From Sipunculus nudus (Eukaryota; Annelida; Sipuncula; Golfingiida; Sipunculidae): a DNA stretch of 64,000 bases. A program made the position numbers and the translations under genes. The stretch covers positions 41,024,456 through 41,088,455 of the forward strand of contig CM049318.1 of assembly GCA_026874595.1 (NCBI GenBank), in the 5' to 3' direction. Below, in pieces: positions 43,414 to 56,700 of this stretch; positions within the stretch are counted from its first letter, which is position 1; each line of letters opens with the position of its first letter. The notes beneath the pieces are model-generated. The model saw nothing but the letters and a program-made list of their open reading frames with translations, searched no databases and was not told the DNA's origin.

Positions 43414-43529
43414 ATGGATATTATTACTAGGCTCTACCAGCAGGTGGAGTCACTGCAGGAATACCTCCTGGGCCTTGACAAGACTGGTCAGCTCACTCGC
43501 AAGTTGTTGCAGCCTGATGATAAAGCAAG
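43414..43529 (+). CDS. TERT: TERT coding exon 1
   Basis: Encodes the first TEN helix and LLGLDKTGQLTRKLLQPDD. Donor GTAACA after GCAAG; the codon is split 2/1. The frame is open upstream to 43351, and acceptor-like tttcag (to 43398) and ttttag (to 43376) occur there, so the exon may start earlier. Confidence 0.82.
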
Positions 43530-46500
43530 GTAACATATGAATCAAGTTATTAGGCTGATTGCATACAGTTGAAATTACTGTCAAATGAAGTTGAATTTAG
43601 TATTTTTAGTATGGTATTAAATGTCCAAAAACAAGTTGGGGCGGTGATGTAATGGTTAAGGTGCCGGGCTTATGATCGAGAGGTCGTGAGTTCGAATCTC
43701 AGTCAGACCCCTATGTGCCAAGACCCTTAGGCAAGGTCCCAACTACAAGTGTGCCTCTGTCCACCCAGCTGTAGAAATAGGTACCAGTAAATACTGGGAA
43801 GGTAACCTGCGATGGACTAGCGTCCCTTCCAGAAGGGGTTTAACTCCTTAGTCTCTTCACGCAACCGAAACCCGGATAAGCTCCGGCCTGATGAGCCATT
43901 AGGCTCAGGTGTAAAAGCCCAGCAGACTTTTTTTTTATTAAATGTCCAAGGTTAAGTTGCTTCTTTGATGAAGTGAAAACGGGGATAGATCTAGTGTACC
44001 AAGATCTACTGTTGTATTATCCTGTGTTTAAGTGAAACCATTAAAAACATTTTAATATTGGTTCAAGTATTGATAAACTGGTGATATCATGTAATCCAGA
44101 GTACATACTACAGCAGACAAAATGTCTCAGTCATATAAAGTTCTTGATTGTCTTCTGTGTTGACTATACCTGGGCTGCAATACCTTGCTCATATCTTCCC
44201 ACAGTCTTATCCCAGGTAAACCTTGCCCACCTACCACACTCAAGCGCCTTGTAATTCTTAACGACCCCTGTGTTAGATACCTTAAGTTGTTTGTGGACTG
44301 CTGATATTCTTGTTGGTTATGTTATTAATTAACATTAAATATATCAGTCACCTTGAGACAGTACAAAACCTGAGACATCATTATGCTGGAGTCTTACTTC
44401 ATTTTAAATCCTCATGACTTGTTTTTGTGATCATTGCAGCTATCAAAAACTGCTGACAGAAGTCATTGTGGCCACAGTCCATGAGAAGAGACCAGTAACA
44501 CAGACACTGACAGCATCATTTGAACAACATTCTCACATGAGTGAGCTCCTCACTGCTGTCGTCGAGGTAATATTTCATGGTGAAAAAACTGGAAAATGAT
44601 ATTTGGACAGTTTCATTACAGTCACATTAAAATTTTATGAACACCTGTTGTGTGAAGTATGCCATTTATTAGTGCTGGCAGACCAGATAACGGGGTAATT
44701 GTCAGTTAACAGCAACAAGAATCACATTTTGCAGCTCATGCTTGACATTGATTGATACATGTCACCCATATTCATTTCAAACAATGTAGAGCAATGGATA
44801 TTAATGTCACCACCCCCCCCCCCCCCCACCCCCCTCCCCCCCCCCCCCCCCCCCCCCGTTTTCAGTGCCCTCTTTGTCTGTTGTCGTCAGTCGTCTGTAT
44901 CTTTTGAACGCTATATCTTTTGAAGGGCTGCATATTTTCCTCTGAAAGTTAAACACTGATGGTTCCCACCAAAATCTTGGGTGACTTTGACCTTCATCTT
45001 CAAGGTCAAATCTGCTTAACTGATTAATTTTTAGTGAATCTGTGAGCTTATGCGATGGCCCAGCTTCGTCAGCCATCCGCCGTCCAGGGCTGGCTTTCCG
45101 CTGTCCATGGCTGTAAGTCAGAAACCGTCGGAGCTAGCAGCTCCAAATTACATGTAAGAATTAGTCACATGTGAAACTTGGTGCCCCGGAGCTTATTATT
45201 GGGTATCTAATTTAAATTTTATAGAAAAAAAGCTTAAAAACCTTTTAAAAATCTTCTTCTCTGAAAATGTCAAGCCAAATTGTCCAATATTTCACAGAAA
45301 TGATCCCTGGAGCAATCTTTCTCAAGTTTGTTCGAATGGTTCCAGTTCGGAGATTTTTGGCTGAGTTACAGGAGGTTGTCCAAAAAAGCACACTAAAATT
45401 GAAATCTCAGAAACAGCTAGAGCTATAATCACCAAATTTTATACCAATGTTTGTCACATATGTCATATCTGAATTTGAGGTATTGGTGGCGCCACCTACA
45501 TTGATGTGTTCTTACAAGCGAAAATGTAATTTTAAACTCTTCTAGCTTATACACTGATTTATGATGAAACTGTTAAGCTGATTGGTTTAAACTTTACAAG
45601 AATTATTCTATGGTAGGGTCCTGCCAGTTTTATAAGAATTGATTGGGTCAATACGGTTTTAAAAAAGCATTGTAGCCAATTGAAAAAATCTTTCTGTATT
45701 TGAAAACAGATTTGACAACATGCTGAGTTTCAGCAGCCAAGTCAAGAGGTCACTCAGTACAAACAGGTGGGGTCCAGACATCACTATGGCAACTGACCTG
45801 GCTCTGGGGGGGTGTCTAGACAATGTGTCTAGACATCTAGACACAGCGTCTAGATGTCTAGACACAATGTTTAGATGCAGATTTCCCAGATTATTGGAAC
45901 TATATCTTTCAACTGTTTGGAAAAACTTCTTGTGCATTTTAAGCGAATCAGGTTTATCATCAGGTCACATTTAACTGCTGCCCCCTCATTTTTTGTTGAC
46001 CTCTGACCTTTCCTCGCTGCCCAGTGTCCATTTGTGCGTCGGTTTCCACACATAAACCTGCATATCTCGGGAACCGTTTGACCGATCAGGCTAAAAATTT
46101 TGCACAAATGTAGCCCTTTGATAGCTTTATAACATACACTAAAAATTGTGGCGCCACTTGCAACCATTTTTGCACAGCGTCCATCTGTTCATCTGCCTTG
46201 GGATAATATCACTCATATCTCAGCAGTGGTTTGACTTATCCACCTGAAATTTTGCAGGTTTATACATCCTGGACAGCTTTCTCGATTTTATGATAGATGG
46301 CGCCACCTACATTCACATTTACTCTGCAGACATCCAAACTCATATCTCAGGTACTGTTTGACCGATTGGGCCAAAATTTTGCATGTGTATAGATCTCACA
46401 AAGCTCTTCATCACAGGCAAAACTGGTGGCGCCACCTGCAACCATTAATGCACAGCACCAATCTGTTCATCTGCCTTTGGATAAAATCACTCATATCACA

Positions 46501-49500
46501 GCAGTGGTTTGACTTATCCACCTGAAATTTTGCAGGTTTATACATCCTGGACAGCTTTCTCGATTTATGACAGATGGCGCCACCTACAACATGTTTACTC
46601 TGCAGACATCCAAGCTCATATCTCGGGAACTGTTTGACCGATTGGGCCAAAATTTTGCATGTGTACAGATCTCACATAGCTCTTCATCACAGGCAAAACT
46701 GGTGGCGCCACCTGCAACCATTAATGCACAGCACCAATCTGTTCATTAGCCTTTGGATAAAATCACTCATATCTCTGCAGTGGTTTGACTTATCCACCTG
46801 AAATTTTGCAGGTTTATACATCCTGGACAGCTTGCTCGATTTATGACAGGTGGCACCACCTACATTCACGTTTACTCTGCAGACATCCAAGCTCATATCT
46901 AGGGAACTGTTTGACCGATTGGGCCAAAATTTTGCATGTGTATAGATCTCACATAGCTCTTCATCACAGGCAAAACTGTCGGCGCCACCTGCAACCATTA
47001 ATGCACAGCACCAATCTGTTCATCTGCCTTTGGATAAAATCACTCATATCACAGCAGTGGTTTGACTTGTCCACCTGAAATTTTACAGGTTTATACATCC
47101 TGGACAGCTTTCTTGATTTTATGACAGGTGGCGCCACCTACATTCACGTTTACTCTGCAGACATCCAAGCTCATATCTCGAGAACTGTTTGACCGATTGG
47201 GCCAAAATTTTGCATGTGTATAGATCTCACATAGCTCTTCATCACAGGCAAAACTGGTGGCGCCACCTGCAACCACTTATGCACAGCGTCCATCTGTTCA
47301 TCTGCCATGGGATAAAATCACTCATATCTCAGCACTGGTTTGCTTTTTCCATGTGAAATTTTGCAGGTTTATACATCCTGGACAGCTTTCATAATTTATG
47401 ACAGGTGGCACCACCTACATTCACGTTTACTCTGCAGACATCCAAGCTCATATCTCGGGAACTATTTAACCGATTGGGCCAAAATTTTGCATGTGTATAG
47501 ATCTCACATAGCTCTTCATCACAGGCAAAACTGGTGGCGCCACCTGCAACCACTTATGCACAGCATCCAAATGTTCATCTGCCTTTGGATAAAATCACTC
47601 ATATCTCAGCAGTGGTTTGACTTATCCACGTGAAATTTTGCAGGTTTATACATCCTGGACAGCTTTCTTGATTTATGACAGGTGGCGCCACCTACATTCA
47701 CATTTACTCTGTAGACATCCAAACTCATATCTCGGGAACCGTTTGAGGGATTGAGCCAAAATTTTGCATGTTTATGGATCTCACATAGCTCTTTATCATA
47801 CAAGAAACTGGTGGGGCCACCTGCAACCACTAATGCACAGCGTCCATCTGTTCATCTGCCTTGGGATAAAATCACTCATATCTCAGCAGTGGTTTGACTT
47901 ATCCACCGGAAATTTTGCAGGTTTATACATCCTAGACAGCTATCTTGATTATATGACAGGTGGCGCCACCTACATTCACGTTTATTCTGCAGACATCCAA
48001 GCTCATATCTGGGGAACCATTTGACCGATTGGGCCAAAATTTTCCTTTGTGTTTAGATCTCACATAGCTCTTCATCATAGGCAAAATTAATGGCCCCACC
48101 TGCAACTTTTTTTGTACAGCGTCCATCTGTTCATCTGCCTTGGGATAATATCACTCATATCTCAGCACTGGTTTGCTTTTTCCATGTGAAATTTTGCAGG
48201 TTTATACATCCTGGACAGCTTTCTCGATTTATGACAGGTGGCGCCACCTACATTCACGTTTACTCTGCAGACATCCAAGCTCATATCTCCGGAACTGTTT
48301 GACCGATTGGGCCAAAATTTTGCATGTGTATAGATCTCACATAGCTCTTCATCACAGGCAAAACTGTCAGCGCCACCTGCAACCATTAATGCACAGCACC
48401 AATCTGTTCATCTGCCTTTGGATAAAATCACTCATATCACAGCAGTGGTTTGACTTATCCACCTGAAATTTTGCAGGTTTACACATCCTGGACAGCTTTC
48501 TTGATTTTATGACAGGTGGCGCCACCTACATTCAGGTTTACTCTACAGACATCCAAGCTCATATCTGGGGAACCATTTGACCGATTGGGCCAAAATTTTG
48601 CATGTGTATAGATCTCACATAGCTCTTCATAATAGGCAAAATTATTGGCCCAACCTGCAACCATTTTTGTACAGCGTCCATCTGTTCATCTGCCTTTGGA
48701 TAATATCACTCATATCTCAGCACTGGTTTTCTTTTTCCACCTGAAATTTTGCAGGTTTATACATCCTGGACAGCTTTCTTGATTTGATGACAGATGGCGC
48801 CACCTACATTCATGTTTACTCTGCAGACATCCAAACTCATATCTCGGGAACCGTTTGACGGATTGAGCCAAAATTTTGCATGTGTATGGATCTCACATAG
48901 CTCTTTATCATACAAGAAACTGGTGGGGCCACCTGCAACCACTAATGCACAGCGTCCATCTGTTCATCTTCCTTGGGATTAAATCACTCATATCTCAGCA
49001 GTGGTTTGCTTTTTCCACGTGAAATTTTGCAGGTTTATACATCCTGGACAGCTATCTCGATTTATGACAGGTGGCACCACCTACATTCCCGTTTACTCTG
49101 CAGACATCCAAGCTCAGTAATTACAAAGTTTGTGTTACCTTTCAATAATTAAATTATAAAAAAATCAAATTAATACTTCATTAAACATTCAAGGATATTA
49201 TCTTCATGAAGATAATATCTGGACGTATCACAGTGTCTTTTATACTTAAATACCTCATTTATGTCACAAATGGAGCATCACTTGTTATTGACAGTTCTCA
49301 TTGACATATACACAATAAACTTATATTATTACATACATGAGTGTCTGGGTGTTAAACATACATGAGTGTCTGAGTGTTAAAAAGGAAGATTCTTAAAAAT
49401 ATTAACACAGGTTGCTTTAAATGACAGAACAGCACATTTTCTGTAAAAAATGCACATGTATGATGTATAAAGTGAAACCTGTAGTTAATTTGCACACACA

Positions 49501-50720
49501 CATACCCTCATACACACAAACACAAAAGTTTATATACAGAAGAGGATCCGGGGGGGAGGGGGGGGGAGTTTTATTTTTGGCCTTGGCCCCTCCCATCCTG
49601 GAGCAGGGGACCTTTTTATATAGGCTTTCTTAGTAGTCTTTCTGGGTTGGACTTTGACCATCCCCTTAACAAACCCTTGATCCGCCCTTGATATATATAT
49701 ATATTTGCTTGTCCCATCACATCTTTTAATGCAATACAAAAGATTAAGAACTTTCATAAATAATATCCATTTCATACATGCATTTAAATTTCTTCTTGTA
49801 CACACATCCTTCTTCCTGTGTATAAACAGGGTACTTCTATTACAGACATCAATATACGTGCAATATTGGATAATAATTCTAACCAGTTTCAAATATGTCG
49901 ATTCAATAATTTCTCAGTATATTAAATTTTATTAAACATACATGATATATAATTAACCACTATGTGATGTTCACACATCATCTGTGATTTTACTAGCCCT
50001 TCAGTAATTTATTGTTTGAATACTGGTATTGACACTAGTTTGATTATAATTGTATCTGCCAAAACAAAGTTTTGCAGATACTATGTTTTTGACTGGGTTC
50101 CGCCGCCGCATTCTTTCCGGAGAACTCCTCTGAGACTACTGGACCGATTTTTCCGAAACTTGCACCAATTATCAGGTCACATTTGAACTGGTGCCTAACA
50201 ATTTTGCGTTGACCTCTGACCTTTCCTCTCTCCAGTGCGTCCATCTTTGTGTCTGTTTTGACACATTAACCCACATATCTTTGGACTTGTTTGACCAATC
50301 AGGAAAAATTTTTTACACAAATGTAGCCCATGGATAGCTTATAATATACACAAAAATGGTGGTGCCACCTGCAACCATTTTTGCACAGCCTCCATCTATT
50401 CATTTGCCTTGGGTTAAAATCACTCATATCTCTGCAGTGGTTTGACTTATTCACCTGAAATTTTGCATGCGTATACAACCTGGATAGCTTTCTTGATTTT
50501 ATTACAGGGGGCGCCACCTACATTCACCTTAACGCTGCAGACATCCATGTTAATATTTCTGGACTGGTTTCACATATCTTCCTGAAAATTTGCATGTGTT
50601 TAGATCTCACATAGCTCTTTATCATACTAGAAACCGGTGGCACCACCTGCAACCATTTTTAGCTCAGCTGACTATAAGTCATCTGAGCTATAGTCATGGT
50701 CCATTGTCCGTCGTCCGTCA

Positions 50721-50754
<34 letters not shown>

Positions 50755-53700
50755 CCGTCTGGATGTCCGTCCGTAAGACTGGCACGTTTTGACACCGTTG
50801 GACCTACGAATCTGAATTTCGGCATACAGTTAGATGTCCCCATAATCTCCTACCATGCCAAAAATTGGGTCAATAGGACATCGTTCCTTTGAGATATTAA
50901 GGAAAAACCTCAATTTTTTATTAGAAATCTATTTTCACACTTCAGGACTGCCTAATATCAAAACCGCTCATCTGGTTTTCTTCATTTTTACCATAAATAT
51001 TCCTCTATATAGTTCCTATGTACATGCCAGATATTAAGTCAGTATTATATAATTTAAAAAAGTTATGGGCCCAAACATAATGGACTTTGTAAAAAAATCA
51101 GGAAGATATTTGGTCACTTAAGACCAAAAGTGTTAAAGGTAGGGACTTTTTTCCAGTAATACAACTTTAATTAATCAAAATTTAATTGTATACAAAAAAT
51201 TAAATCAAAATTTGTTAAATTTTTTTAAATATTGGCAAAAATATAAAATTGGTACCTTAAATTTTGCCCAACTTTGGCCATGGCACGTTTTTTTCCTGTA
51301 AGTACTGTGGATTTAATTTTCACACCATGTATACATAAGGATTTAATCTGTTAAAATCTGAAATTTGAAAATAAAAGCTGCAAAATTAGGCTAGTTATTG
51401 AATTTTTTTGGAGGCTCTTGTTGTATTCCCTTACATTGTCAAGCAGTCCACTTTGATGACTGTAGGTCATTCAGTGCACATCTCTATGCTCCTCAGGCTG
51501 TTGACATAATTTTAGATGTCCCCAAAATCTCCTACCATACCGAAAATTGGGTCATTAGGACTTTGTTTCTTCGAGATATTAAAGAAAAAAACTCTGTTTT
51601 CCATAAAAAAAGCCATTGTTAGACTTACACTTCAAGGCTGCCTAATATCAAAACCACTGATCTGTTTTTGATCGTATTTAGTATTCACATTCTTTTATAC
51701 ATTTTCTATGAAAATACCAAAAATTAGGTCAGTATTGGGTATTATTTTGAAATTATGGGCCAAAACAATGCAATTTTTTAAAAAATCAGGAATTATATTT
51801 ACTCACCTAACATGAGAATTGCTGAACCTAGAGACTTTTTTTCAGGAATATAACTTTATTTAATCAAGATTCAATTGTTAACCCAAAATTTGATCTGAAT
51901 TTTGCAAATTTTTCAAGTTATTAGCATAAATAAAAAATCAATACCTTAAATTTTGTCCAACTTTGGCACTATTGATTTAATTTTCCCAGCGTATATGCAT
52001 AAGGATTTAATCTTTTAAAATCTGAACTTTCAAAAGAAATTGATTGGAATGAATAGCTTTTATTCATGTTTTCATACACCATGTCAAGTGTTGTTAACAT
52101 CTAGCCCACCTAGTAGTACAGCCTTCACTTGCATTATGTAACCCACCCCAGGCAGCTTACCTTGGCCCACCTTAGCCACTACTGGCAGGCTTCCCCTCTG
52201 CCCTGCACTCATCCCCCCAGCTGGTGCATAAACTAGATGAATGAACCACCAGGGTTACAATGATTAAAGTGTACATTTAATTGTGTCCACAAAGTGGTGT
52301 ATTGCTGTGAAAGTGTGGATGTTCATGAGATAAGTAATTCCTTACTTCAGAAGAGTAAAAACTTCACCAGGTGTGAAATTGACTATTAATTCCAGTAATA
52401 AATTAAAACTGGGATAGTAATTAGCACAATGATATTGTTTGTCCCTCATTCAACCAACAGTGTGTATACTTTATTTGAAAAGATGTTTTATTTTATCAAA
52501 TTTACTTTTATTTTATTTTGGTGAATAAAATTAAGCATGTCCTGAAAACTCCAATGTGCAAAACTTTTTAATAGTGATTCAAGGAATATTCTTGTAGATG
52601 CCATGTTGTGGCATAATTTTCTTTTAAAATCAGTTTAAACATTTATGATTTAAAAATAATAAAATATATGTGTATGCATAATATGACCCAATGTTTTTTA
52701 CTCTGTATATATATAATGATTGCAACTTTTGCAACAATTCTAATTTTTTAATTTATATTTTCAGGTTTTTTAATTAAAAATTTATAAACCTGTAAATAAA
52801 AAAATGATTCAGATAAAAACTTCTTAATGGAAAAAGTTTATCTGCTTAAAAAAATAGGATTATATATAAACTTAAATGCATTATTCTCTTGAAAGTGAAA
52901 TAAAGGTATCAGTCCATTCTGTCCACTTGCCTGTCCATCTGTAAATTTTCGTATGCAACACAGTATCTCAAAACTTTTACTGTTTTTCTTCATGACAGTC
53001 TTGTCAGAGTATTAGTTTGCAATCATATATTTAGAACTTTACTATAACCAAGTAGGAGGGCCCCTTTCCTCTTAGCTTTTCATATTCTTATATAAATGAA
53101 AAACATTACAATAGAATATTTCTACATCCACCTTCGTGCTGCCCTCACTTTTCCCTTCACCGAACCCCATCCCAAAGTCAGCCTCAGTAAGCAAGAACAA
53201 GATGAATCAGATATATTCATACTTTAATATTTTGTATAACTATTCGTCCATAGATACCTATGTACATGCCAGAAATTATGTCAATATTGTGTAATATGTA
53301 GACATAAAGGGCATCACAATAATGTACCTTGTCAAGACTAAAGAGATATTGTGTCATACAGTCACATATTCATAAATCACTTCATCAGCATAGTTAATCA
53401 TAACATCATATCTGTCATATTGAACGCTTGCAGACTACCATACACTTTAGATCCTTCAACAAATAGCCTTATCACCATTCTACTACTGCTTATTACTGCT
53501 GTCATTGCCTTCATATTTGCTCAAATATATCACAATTTTCAACCCCTCCTAAATAAATAAAAAATAAAACCACTTTATTTGACTCTATTAATCCATCAGT
53601 TAGGTAATTTCATTTATCATTTACTCACATATTACATTACATTCCTTTATAATAGCCCAACATGTACATGATATTCATAAGCTTTATTGACTCGATATAG

Positions 53701-56700
53701 TATCACAGTGGAGAAACATTTATAGTCCAATCACGATCAGCTGAGCGCTGTGACCCATGGGTCCCTTGTTGCACAGTGTCCATCAGTTTAAAATCTCTCA
53801 TATCTCAGCAGTGGTTCGACTTATTCACCTGAAATTTGGCATATGTATACATCCTGGATAGCTTTCTTGATTTTATGACCAGTGGCGCCACCTACTTTCA
53901 CGTTCATGCTGCAGATATCCATGTTAATACCTCCAGACTGGTTTGACGTACCTACCTGAAGTGATGCATGTGTTTGGATCTCACAAAGCTCTTTATCATA
54001 TCAGAAACTGGTGGCGCCACGTGCAACCATTTTTGCACAGAGTCTATCTGTTTGTCTGCTGTGGGAAAAAATCACACATATCTCGGTAGTGGTTTAACTT
54101 TTCCACCTGAAATATTGCATGTGTATATATCTTGGATAGTTTCTCATTCAAATAACAGGTGGCGCCACCTACAATTAAGTTAACATGGCAGACATCCGTG
54201 CTAATATGTAACACATCTAACTCTATTTCCCCTTGCCACTCAATCCATGTCTCACTTCACCCGTCCTACTCTGATTTTGGCGGATACCCATATTCTATTT
54301 ATTAATTAAAATTAATTAGATGATTTGATAAAAAAAACAAATTTAAAAAGTTTAAAAATATCTGCTTGAGCAGTACATACTTCCTTTAATTTTAATGTTC
54401 ATTTTAATTTTAATAGCCTTCATATGTACACTTTAAACCTAAGGATTTGTCCTTGGTAAAATTAATACTGTTTGGGTTCTGGTGCCATATACAGCTGAAT
54501 TGCCGGTTCCATGTGTATAAACAGCACGCTTTCTTGGTTTAATGTCTGACCTAGCAACCGTATCCAAGGTGGGCGGAGCTATCTCATCCATGCCGTCACT
54601 TCACTTGTCAGCTAACAGCAAAAAGAATCACAATATGCAGCTCATGCTTTACATTGATTGATACATGCATATGTGTCACCCATATTAATTTCAAATAGTA
54701 TAGGGCAATTGAAATTTCTTTTCAGTGCTAAATTATAGGTTTTCCAGTGTTGTTGCTATAAAACAAAAATATTTACATGCTCTTTTATGATGTTATATTT
54801 ACATGCTTTGCCCCTGTCACCTTCATATGTATTAAACTTTAGGAACTATATGCTGTGTATTCTATTTAGTAAGTAAACTACATTCACCATGGAGAATTTC
54901 ATTATATTTTTATGTATTTTCCCTTTTTCATTCCAGAAACTGAATAAGAGAGATGGACCTGGGAAGCATTTGTTGACTTTTGGGTTTGGTTCTGTGAGTA
55001 TAGCTGTATGTAAAATATTTCTGAATGGAGTCAAACTTCGCTTGAGGTTATTTAAGTGATGCTTACATGAGAAACTTGTTTGAAGAAAAAACAAACAAAA
55101 TAAATAGTTTTATTGCAACTTGACAGTACTGTGAGCATTATAAGTCAAAACAAATGGACACATTTTTTTTATACTATGCACATGCATGGATATTGGTTAT
55201 ATGATGAAGTTTATACGAGAGTGGCCTTGACCTTGAAAATTTTCCATATTTGGTGAAAAACGAACAAGAAAAGTGTTTCTCAAGTGTATCTAGATGTAGA
55301 TATTTCTGCAAATCCATTTGAAAGATATCAGACAATAAGTTGTCAGAAGAGTTTTAAAACCTGTGTAGGCCCTACCTACAATTGTTTCATATATCTGTGC
55401 TCATAGCCAAAGAGTGGTTTTAGGTATCTGTCTGAAATTTTGCATGTCCATACATCTTTGATGGCTTTCTATTTCACAAGGCTCGTGGTGCCATCTACAA
55501 TCATTAGCTCAGCTGACTGAAAGTCATCTGAGCTATAGCAATCACTCTTTGTCCGTCGTCCGTCTGTCTGTCTGTCTGTCCTTCTGTCTGTCCGTCTGTC
55601 TGTCCGTTAACCAGGCACAAATCGTAACCGCTAGAACTGGAATCTTCTTACTTGACATCCTGGGAGGTCCATGAAAAATCTCCTTGGAAACCAGAAATTA
55701 GGTCTCTGTTACCCATATCCTTCGAGCTATGGGGCCCCAAAGTACCCCCCAGAAAAGTCCAAAATTTCATACAAAAACTTCAATATCTCATTAACTTCTT
55801 GACTGATGGTCATGATTTTTGGCATACATATTGATCATGAGAGGTTCCATCAGTTCCTGAAGACTGGTGGTGCCACCTGTATTTTTCGATTTTTTACGAA
55901 TTTTTTTCTCTATTTTTGAGACCTTTAAAAATGTGAACATCTGTTAACAAGGCACAAATCTTAATGACTGGACTTAGAATCTTCATTCTCGACTCACTGA
56001 GAGACCTATAAAAAGTCTCCATGGAAACCAGAAATTAGGTCTCTGTTACCCATATCCTTCCATCTATGGGGCCCCAAACTCCCCCCCAGAAAAGTAAAAA
56101 ATTTCAAACAAAAACTTCAATATCTCATTAAATACTTGACTGATGGTCATGATTTTTGTCATACATATTGATTATGAGATGTTCCATCACTTCCTGCAGA
56201 CTGGTGGCGCCACCTGTATCGTTCAATTTTTTACGAATTTTTTTCTTTATTTTTGAGACCTTTCAAAATGTAAACATCTGTTAACAAGGCACAAATCGTA
56301 AAGACTGGACCTAGAATCTTCATTCTTGACACACTGAGAGACCTATGAAAAGTCTCCATGGAAACCAGAAATTAGGTCTCTGTTACCCATATTCTTCGAG
56401 CTATGGAGCCCCAAAGTACCCCCAAGAAAAGTAAAAAATTTCATACAAAAACTTCATTATCTCATTAACTACTTGACTGATGGTCATGATTTGTGGCATA
56501 ACTATTGATCATGAGATGTGTCATCACTTCCTGCAGACTGGTGGTGCCACCTTTATTGTTCGATTTTTTACGATTTTTTCCTCTATTTTTGAGACCTTTA
56601 AGGATGCTGTCATCTGTTAGCATGGCAAAAATAGTAAAGACTGGACCTAGAATCTTCATTCTTGACACACTGAGAGGTCCATGAAAAATATCCTTGGAAA

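Larger units (their letters stand above)
44567..54936 (+). other. TERT intron 2 (10.4 kb), filled with transposon-derived repeats
   Basis: Phase 0, GT-AG. From left to right it holds a direct-repeat copy (44702-44800), poly-C (44814-44857), a perfect hairpin (45824-45866), the 277-bp array (45958-49112), a Helitron-like element with a nested insert (50055-54296) and the second direct-repeat copy (54605-54735). No coding exon was recognised inside it. Confidence 0.85.

Noticed and set aside
46411-48942. Many 60-100 codon open frames in both strands of the 277-bp array
   Set aside because: The same peptides recur with the array period, so they are by-products of the repeat.
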